From NCBI GenBank assembly GCA_018239715.1, contig JAFEGW010000015.1:1-64000 (forward strand): 64,000 nt of DNA, written 5' to 3'. This DNA is from Verrucomicrobiota bacterium. Its GTDB lineage: Bacteria; Chlamydiota; Chlamydiia; Chlamydiales; Rhabdochlamydiaceae. Below the pieces are notes generated by a model. The model searched no databases and was not told the origin of the DNA. It worked only from the letters and a program-made list of their open reading frames with translations. Both the position numbers and the translations under genes were made by a program. Shown here piece after piece: positions 57,907-64,000 of the stretch (its first letter is position 1; each line of letters begins with the position of its first letter).

Positions 57907-59337
57907 ATGGCTGCCATTAGTCCACGAGATCCTATCATCAGCCCAAGAGATTCTACAGTCCCTAAAAGCCCTCCCTCTCCTGCTCCTACTATTGTTTCTC
58001 CGCGAAGAGAAATTCCCACATTAAAAGCCGTCAATCCCGATGATCTGAAAATGAGGGAATTAACCATTGAGACGAAAAGACCATCGGCAAGGAGTATCCT
58101 TAAACCCTCCCCCAATTTTGCTCCTGAGGTCAAGGAAAACTTTGCCAAAGTTCACTCCAATGAGTTGATCTCTTTGCCGGAGGTTCGTTATCGAGCAGAT
58201 TTCAAGAAAGCGATTCAAGGCGGATTACCTTTAAAACCTGTTATTCTTTCACCGAGCCATTTCGTCTCTAAATCGATGATTGAACATCTGATGCGCAATA
58301 AGAAAGACTCTGCTCTAGGGGTTAAATATAAAGAGGGAGATAAAGTCACCTGGATGGAAGGAGCTTTACATACCTTTCTGACCCCCATCTGCCCGATTGT
58401 CATGTCCGGAGACTATTATTATAAAAATGGACATCAAATTCTCTTTACAGAAGGCAAAGGAAGACAAGTGATCCTTAGTGCATCGATTCAGCCCGACTTT
58501 GAAAAGTCATTTGAGAATGAAGTCATCATGCGAGTCGTGAAGGTCCAAGAAGAGGCGATTGAAGGGCAAGACCTGGATTCTTTACAACCGCTTTGGAATT
58601 TAGCCAGCGATAGCCCTGTCAATTTTAAACGGCAGTTGAAAGAGTATGAAGCTCGTCTTCAAAAGCACATGATCTATCATCTAACCTCAAAACACAGACT
58701 GCCCGCCTTAAAAGAAGTGCGAACGATCCTAGATCCTTCTCAAGCTCTGGAGTATATCGATCAACTCATTAAAAACTCTCATCTTGATGAGCAGGTTGCT
58801 CTTGTCAATCAGTTTGTTCGATTAGAAGATCACGTGATCTCTTTAGAAGCCTTATTTTCGATTTACTTTCAGCTTGTTCGCAACGAGTTTAGTGTTTTTG
58901 AAGCCGTGCTTCTCCAAGGATATGTCTATACGATCGATCCTCCAGTGATTTTTGCAAGGCAGATTGGGGTCAAGAATGTCAATATCCTCAATCGCCTGCA
59001 GATTTTAGCCTTTAAGTCGCTTCGTCGACACTCCCCTTTCCCCTCTCTTAAAATCATCGGATTTAATGATTATGCGGATAAGGAAGCGATTGTTCTTCTC
59101 AAAATGATTTTCCCCGACAAAACTATCCTCCCTAAACAAGAACTTTTCCGAGACAAACATTATTCTGTCCGAGAAGGGTATGCGTTAGTCCTTCATAACA
59201 ATAGCGATGCTTTTGGGCAAAATATTGAGACGGAAGAAATTAATTCCAGCATGGATGGAGCGATTGGAAGTTGCTCCGATGCTGCATGCCAGCTTCAAAG
59301 AGATCGTGTCGATTTGTTGAATTACATTTTCCAATAG
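57907..59337 (+). CDS. Large hypothetical protein with SPRD/SPRR-rich N-terminus
   Basis: 476 residues, family not certain. The N-terminus (MAAISPRDPIISPRDSTVPK) is Ser/Pro/Arg-rich and looks disordered, as in secreted effectors. Residues about 90-470 form an alpha/beta domain; the C-terminal stretch HNNSDAFGQNIETE, followed by SMDGAIGSCSDAACQL, is a striking conserved-looking motif that I associate only loosely with DUF4804-type proteins of intracellular bacteria. AGGAGG precedes the ATG. It sits between PARP-family genes, so it is probably another effector candidate. Confidence 0.6.
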   Translation: MAAISPRDPIISPRDSTVPKSPPSPAPTIVSPRREIPTLKAVNPDDLKMRELTIETKRPSARSILKPSPNFAPEVKENFAKVHSNELISLPEVRYRADFKKAIQGGLPLKPVILSPSHFVSKSMIEHLMRNKKDSALGVKYKEGDKVTWMEGALHTFLTPICPIVMSGDYYYKNGHQILFTEGKGRQVILSASIQPDFEKSFENEVIMRVVKVQEEAIEGQDLDSLQPLWNLASDSPVNFKRQLKEYEARLQKHMIYHLTSKHRLPALKEVRTILDPSQALEYIDQLIKNSHLDEQVALVNQFVRLEDHVISLEALFSIYFQLVRNEFSVFEAVLLQGYVYTIDPPVIFARQIGVKNVNILNRLQILAFKSLRRHSPFPSLKIIGFNDYADKEAIVLLKMIFPDKTILPKQELFRDKHYSVREGYALVLHNNSDAFGQNIETEEINSSMDGAIGSCSDAACQLQRDRVDLLNYIFQ

Positions 59338-59416
59338 AGTTTTTTAACTTTTGCTTTTATAAAAATTGATTCAAGTTTAAAATTTTGGTTGTTCTAATCC
59401 TATTCATGGAGTTGAT

Positions 59417-61753
59417 ATGGTTCATGCTGTTCCGCCAGTTAGTTCAAAGAAGCCTTTTCCCGAGAACATTAAAAGTAGTTTACCCCTCCCTGAAACTCCG
59501 TGGCAAATCAGTCCCTCACTCTTTAGCCGCATCCAATCTCAAACTTCTAACCTAGCTTTCAGAGTCTGCGAAATTGTCAGTTCAGACCCTGAATACGATT
59601 TTATATTGAAGTTCTTTGAGCATCAAAAACCGCCTGGTTTGGGGATCAAGCGTATCGTCTGCATTCATAATCCCACTCACGCTCAAGTTTTTGAAGGTTC
59701 TCTCAAAAACATGGAGCAAGAAGCCAACAATCCCTACTTTTTACCTCAGGGTAGAAATGAAGAGCCTCGGGTGGATAGAGCGCATGTTTTATACCGATGG
59801 CATCAACAAGTCGCCCCCTTTTCTCCTGTGATGATTCCAAATGCACAAGGGCGTGCAGAGCCGTGTTTTAATGCCAAAGTCCTTCCTCTGTGGCATGGAA
59901 GCTCTGAAACCGTTTGTAAATCGGTCTGCTCCTCAGGATTTACCTCGTTTGGCAAGCATCACTATTTTGATGAAAATGCCACCAAAGGAACGAATAAAAG
60001 CACGGATAAAGGGTATTTTGGAAGCGGAATTTATTTCACGAACAGTGCTCAGTACGCAACCCTGTATAGCTCGGAAGGCCACCTTCTTCTCTCTTGGGTC
60101 TCCATGAGAGAACCTTATCCTGTCGTGAATGATGTCCCTCACCCTCAGAAAGGGTCTGATATGAGAAAACTCGAAGGGAAAGAGCACTATCAAAACTATA
60201 ACGCTCATTTTGTCCCTGTGGCTTCTATCCGACCCGAGGATCCCAAATGCATCGAATACTACCCATGTTATAAAGATCAGCCTCCAGCTTGGGATGAATT
60301 TGTCGTTTTTCACTCCGCTCAAACTCTTCCCCGGTTTTGGGTGGAGTTAGGAGTGGATTTGCCAAAAGCCTTATCTTTAAACCCTTCTGAGCCTAAAAAA
60401 GAGCCAGTCACCGGCCCCATTAAAATTTTTCAACCCCCTCCCCCTTCTGCTATTATCTCTCCGCTGCAAGAAGTCTGCTCAAAAATGGGGTGTCTAAAAA
60501 TATATAAAAGCTATGCACATGGAATTAGTCTTTTTAATCATCCTAACGGAACATTAGTGAGCTGCTCAAGCCAACACACAATCACATTTTGGAATACACT
60601 GACAGATACATGTATAGAACGTAACCTTGGACCCGGTTATGGTCCCCCTTATTTTTTGTTACCTGATGGGACTTTGTTAATGCAGACACATCAAAATCAG
60701 AGTACTAGTATTGCGGTTTGGAATTTTGAAAAATGCCTAAACCGCACTTTTGGTAAATTTTTAAATCGCATTTATTCGTTTAACCTTCTTGCTCCCAATA
60801 TTCTTGCAATAGGGTCCATGGGAGAAATTCAGATTTGGGATCTTGAGAAAAATCAATGCCTGTTGACTTTGGATCATACAAACTATGTGTTTGCTCTTGT
60901 TCCCCTCCCCCAAGGGAAACTCATCAGTGGATCCATTAGGGCTACCAAACTGTGGGATCTCTCTACAGGAGAATGCATCAGAGAATGGGGCGGTTCAACC
61001 TTCATTTTACCGCTAGATTCCACCATCGTTGCTACAGCTTGTTTGTATGATAAAACAATTAAGTTTTGGGATTACTCAACTGGACAATGTATCAAAACAT
61101 TAAAAGGTCACCAGGATACGGTTTCCTCTCTTCTTCGATTACAGAATGGGCTTTTAGTCAGCGCTTCTGATGATCATACAATTAAAATGTGGGACACGAC
61201 CACAGGAGAATGTTTAAAAACTTTAGAAGGGCATACATCACAAGTCAAGGCTCTTGCTTTGCTCTCTAACGAGACTTTTGCGAGTGGATCAATGGATGGA
61301 ATCATTGGAATCTGGGGAGTCCAGCCTCAGACTGGCAGTCCCGTTTCTCCTCTGATCCATGAATCTCCTTCAGGGAGTGAAGCACTAAAGCGTTCCAACA
61401 TAAGAAAAGAACTATTTCTCGACAAGAAGTTAGAAGAAAGACATCAGGATCTTCAAAATAGTAAATTCGATCGGAATCCAGCCTTCTCGGCTCAACCTGT
61501 TTCCGCCAATGCGTCGGATATCTCTGTTAAGTCAGCTCCAAGTAAGGTTGAATCTCAACCCTCTCATACTCCTATGAGTTCATCCAGAGAACAGTTAAAA
61601 CAAGCTATTAGACAACATGCTGTACATATCGTAAATGAACTCAGTCAACCACCTGCTCGTTCTTCTCAATCCAGCTTGCTTGGAACAACCTCTGATCCAA
61701 GTTCAATTCATCGAAAACCCCTCCCTAAACCCCCAGCTTCTAAGAAATCATAA
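59417..61753 (+). CDS. PARP-type ADP-ribosyltransferase with C-terminal WD40 repeats
   Basis: 778-residue relative of the 53768 gene. Residues 1-320 are colinear with it and keep the H-Y-E triad (His160 in LPLWHGS, Tyr206 in GIYFTNSAQYA, Glu294 in WDEFVVF). The central ETHLL-type domain is absent; instead, residues about 360-640 form a WD40 propeller of about seven units with WD dipeptides (TIKFWDYSTGQCIKTLKGHQ; TIKMWDTTTGECLKTLEGH). The last 130 residues are Ser/Pro-rich and likely disordered. WD40 propellers bind proteins or ubiquitin. The module swap suggests different host targets for one catalytic activity; inference. Confidence 0.86.
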   Translation: MVHAVPPVSSKKPFPENIKSSLPLPETPWQISPSLFSRIQSQTSNLAFRVCEIVSSDPEYDFILKFFEHQKPPGLGIKRIVCIHNPTHAQVFEGSLKNMEQEANNPYFLPQGRNEEPRVDRAHVLYRWHQQVAPFSPVMIPNAQGRAEPCFNAKVLPLWHGSSETVCKSVCSSGFTSFGKHHYFDENATKGTNKSTDKGYFGSGIYFTNSAQYATLYSSEGHLLLSWVSMREPYPVVNDVPHPQKGSDMRKLEGKEHYQNYNAHFVPVASIRPEDPKCIEYYPCYKDQPPAWDEFVVFHSAQTLPRFWVELGVDLPKALSLNPSEPKKEPVTGPIKIFQPPPPSAIISPLQEVCSKMGCLKIYKSYAHGISLFNHPNGTLVSCSSQHTITFWNTLTDTCIERNLGPGYGPPYFLLPDGTLLMQTHQNQSTSIAVWNFEKCLNRTFGKFLNRIYSFNLLAPNILAIGSMGEIQIWDLEKNQCLLTLDHTNYVFALVPLPQGKLISGSIRATKLWDLSTGECIREWGGSTFILPLDSTIVATACLYDKTIKFWDYSTGQCIKTLKGHQDTVSSLLRLQNGLLVSASDDHTIKMWDTTTGECLKTLEGHTSQVKALALLSNETFASGSMDGIIGIWGVQPQTGSPVSPLIHESPSGSEALKRSNIRKELFLDKKLEERHQDLQNSKFDRNPAFSAQPVSANASDISVKSAPSKVESQPSHTPMSSSREQLKQAIRQHAVHIVNELSQPPARSSQSSLLGTTSDPSSIHRKPLPKPPASKKS

Positions 61754-61908
61754 TTGAAAGTTCAAAATTCTCTATTTTAGATTAAGTGAGGGAAGAATGT
61801 TTTAGCGGGAACAATCAAGGGATGGGATGCCCTTCGTCATAGTCTATACCAAAGACATCCTGAAAAGCATGGGATACTTGAAGAGTTTCTTTATAATAAA
61901 ATAACGGC

Positions 61909-61930
61909 CGCAAGTTGGAAACAACTTGCG
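61909..61930 (+). terminator. Hairpin with GAAA tetraloop after the WD40-PARP gene
   Basis: CGCAAGTTG-GAAA-CAACTTGCG, a perfect 9-bp stem with a GNRA-type tetraloop followed by TTGCTTTTCTTG. Probably the terminator of the preceding gene. The remaining 61754-62065 stretch shows no other feature. Confidence 0.6.
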
Positions 61931-62065
61931 TTGCTTTTCTTGAGCAAGCTTTTATCGTGCCGAAGATAATCCTTAATTCAAGGAGGATAAATTAAGTTTA
62001 TTTGGATTAAAAAGCTCTATATATTACTATTTATTTCGATCAAACTCTCATGAAAGAAGGAAAAA

Positions 62066-64000
62066 ATGAATCCAGCTCTACCCTCAAACTCACAACCTTT
62101 TCCTCCGAATTTAAAATCTCTACTCTCAAATCCTCGAACACCCTGGAATGTGAGCCCGTCTTTGTTTAGTCGCGTGCAAGCACAAGCCTCAGACCAATCC
62201 TATAAGCTCTGTGAAGTTTTGAGCACCGATCCCGATTTTAACTTCATCCTCAAATATTTCGAGCATCAAAAACCCCCCGGCTATAGCATCAAACGCATTG
62301 TCTGTATCCATAATCCCGATCATAATCAAGTTTTTGAAGGAACGCTAAAGAATCAAGAGAGAGAATTGAGTAACCCTATTTTTTCTCCCAAAGGGAAAGA
62401 GGAGGAACCCAAAGTTGATCGAGATCGAGCCCTTGCTCGGTGGGAAGTCCAAACTTCTCAATTTTCCCCTGTCGAGGTTAAAAGCTCAAACTCCCGGCAA
62501 CCAGACGCATGCTCAAAAGCAAGAGTACTTCCCCTTTGGCATGGGAGCTCAGAGTTTGTATGTAAATCGATCTGCTCTTCAGGATTTACTTCTTTTGGTA
62601 AACATCATTACTTCGATGAATCTGCCAGTCAAGGCAGTAACAAAAGCACCGATAAAGGTTATTTTGGTAGTGGCATCTACTTTACCAATAGCGCCTGCTA
62701 TGCCACGATATACAGTTCAGAGGGTCATCTTCTTCTCACATGGGTCTCGATGCGAGAGCCGTATCCTGTCGTGAACGACAAACCCCACCCCCAGAAAGGC
62801 TCCGACATGATCAAACTCGGAGGAAAAGAGCATTACCAAAATTACAATGCTCATTTCATTCCTGTCGCCTCCATTCGCCCGCAAGATCCTAAATGCATAG
62901 AATACTATCCCTGTTACCAAGATCAGCCTCCCACCTGGGATGAATTTGTCGTCTTTTATCCCGCTCAAGCTCTTCCTCGTTTTTGGGTCGAATTGGGGGT
63001 GGATTTTCCTAAAGTTGCCTTAAGCGATTTAGTAACCGCTGGAGAGCTTCTGACACTTCTCCTCAGCCTCCTCGATAAGCCCGACATTCAACAGCACGTC
63101 GCTTTATCCCACATGCTGCAGGCTAAAGCCAGCCTCATGCTCGATCAAGCCGAGACCACTCCCTTAAGTCTTGAGGATCAGAAATTTTTAAAACTTGCTA
63201 AACGGATTATGCCTGAAGGAGAAAAACTCAGTAGCGCAACAGCGAGCATGTTGCTAAAAATGGGAGCGAACCCTCCTCCGAGCCCTCCCGCTGCTGTAAA
63301 GCCTCTCCAGCGCCCCTCTCGGTGGCTTCCTTAGCTCCTGTGCTTCCTCCTGCTGCAGCCAAGGTGCCTGTTTTTCCTCGGGCTCTAGTCAAGCCGGCTC
63401 CTCCCACGATCGCTTTTGGGAAAGAGCAGTGGGGTAAATATCTCGGCGAAGTCGGGGAAGAACCGCCGCTTCCTTCGGATATTCATCAAATCCTACAAAG
63501 CCCCTGCCCGTTCTTTCCTGGCAAGAAGGTCGAAGAGACGCACCTGCTAACCCTGATTCCTAAAACCGTGAACGGAAAGCCGCTGACGTTAGACTCCCTT
63601 GAAGAGCTCGTGAAACACCCCAAACAAGGACAGCCTACAAGATTCTCTTCTTATTCGGATGAAATCAAAAAAGAATATGGGAGAAAATTTCCAGAAAGAT
63701 CGTACTGGACGCTGATGACAAGAGATGTGATCCCAGCAAGCCGTGGCAAAATCTATAATGATCAAGTGCAGTTATTAAAAAAGTATAGTCAAAAAGCCCA
63801 GGTGTCGTATGAAATGCCTAAACTCTTAGAAGCAGCTACCAGTATCTTGACAGAGTATTTCCGGACAGGAGAGCGTCTGTATACCTATAGCCCTGGGACC
63901 TTTACTCGCTGTCAAGAGGGTTTCTCCGAGCATCGTTCATCTTTTGTTGTAGGAGGCTTCCTCGAGGGCGGCCTCGCTATCTTATGCACCGACTTCCGCG
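62066..64000 (+). pseudogene. Third PARP-type gene, frameshifted in the linker and cut by the window edge
   Basis: The first 422 codons encode the same PARP domain (His159, Tyr205, Glu293 kept) and helical region, then the frame meets a stop at 63334. From about 63310 another frame continues with APLSVASLAPVLPP, FGKEQWGKYLGEVGEE, ETHLLTLIPKTVNGKPLTL and TFTRCQEGF up to the window end, exactly paralleling the first PARP gene. A surplus CT at 63303-63307 explains the break. The truncated first part could still be made as an active free PARP domain; the complete gene is either a recent pseudogene or subject to slippage. What follows the ETHLL domain lies outside the window. AAGAAGGA precedes the ATG. 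Confidence 0.82.

Noticed and set aside
61909-61930. GAAA-tetraloop hairpin as the target hairpin of a DGR variable repeat
   Set aside because: No sequence resembling the template repeat lies next to it; the position after a gene and the T-rich flank fit a terminator.

Overview
The window looks like the chromosome of an environmental, amoeba-type chlamydia (order Parachlamydiales). The family-level signs are: dnaN-recF; an ExbB/ExbD pair feeding a TPR lipoprotein and an LpoB-like lipoprotein; a TrmB of chlamydial type; an APC-type glutamate/GABA exchanger; a membrane-anchored ClpB-like ATPase; and many eukaryote-like proteins (ankyrin, Sel1, WD40, PARP, O-GlcNAcase). No genus can be fixed by eye.

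Layout. 1-1.5 kb: part of a diversity-generating-retroelement-like locus (reverse transcriptase running off the left edge, a divergent Avd-like four-helix protein, and a template-repeat-like segment rich in AAC codons). 1.5-2.3 kb: relic of a Tn3-family transposon (resolvase plus first part of the transposase) ending 5 bp before a second, degenerate beta clamp gene. 2.3-5.6 kb: two tandem beta clamps and recF. 5.9-20 kb: housekeeping and accessory genes, mostly on the minus strand (ClpB-like ATPase, copper P-type ATPase, exported amino-acid-kinase-fold protein, DoxX, GH84 O-GlcNAcase-like enzyme, pgi, TetR/SnoaL, M48 lipoprotein peptidase). 20-25.6 kb: tRNA-Pro, trmB, exbB-exbD-TPR lipoprotein-LpoB-like, upp, tRNA-Leu. 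25.6-30.7 kb: an AT-richer decaying segment holding a branching-enzyme-like protein with lost catalytic motifs and a phosphotransferase, bounded by a broken second copy of the upp end plus tRNA-Leu. 30.7-43.2 kb: small metabolic enzymes, a Panacea-domain toxin-antitoxin pair, an exported glycosyltransferase, an Inc-like protein carrying a phosphodiesterase domain, an S9 peptidase and an MFS carrier. 43.6-53.6 kb: an unknown large protein, an ankyrin protein, an AbiEii/AbiEi pair in reversed order behind a 58-bp perfect palindrome, a three-gene minus-strand operon, an APC exchanger and a methyltransferase. 53.8-64 kb: a family of three genes sharing a near-identical N-terminal PARP-type ADP-ribosyltransferase domain but with different C-terminal modules (Sel1 repeats, WD40 repeats, a shared unnamed domain), plus a decayed relative and another unknown large protein.

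How it fits together. The right-hand end looks like an effector nursery: one catalytic head (H-Y-E triad intact) joined to interchangeable binding modules, with repeat expansion and frameshifts showing ongoing turnover. Elsewhere several exported or inclusion-membrane-like enzymes act on host-type substrates or nucleotides (GH84, Inc-like phosphodiesterase, exported Nudix, exported kinase-fold, exported glycosyltransferase). Partial duplications are frequent: dnaN, the ends of pgi and the ankyrin gene, the ends of upp and tRNA-Leu, and the end of the phosphotransferase gene. Together with two CT-dinucleotide frameshifts they show a genome being remodelled by short duplications. All functions are inferred from motifs read by eye; no database search was run.
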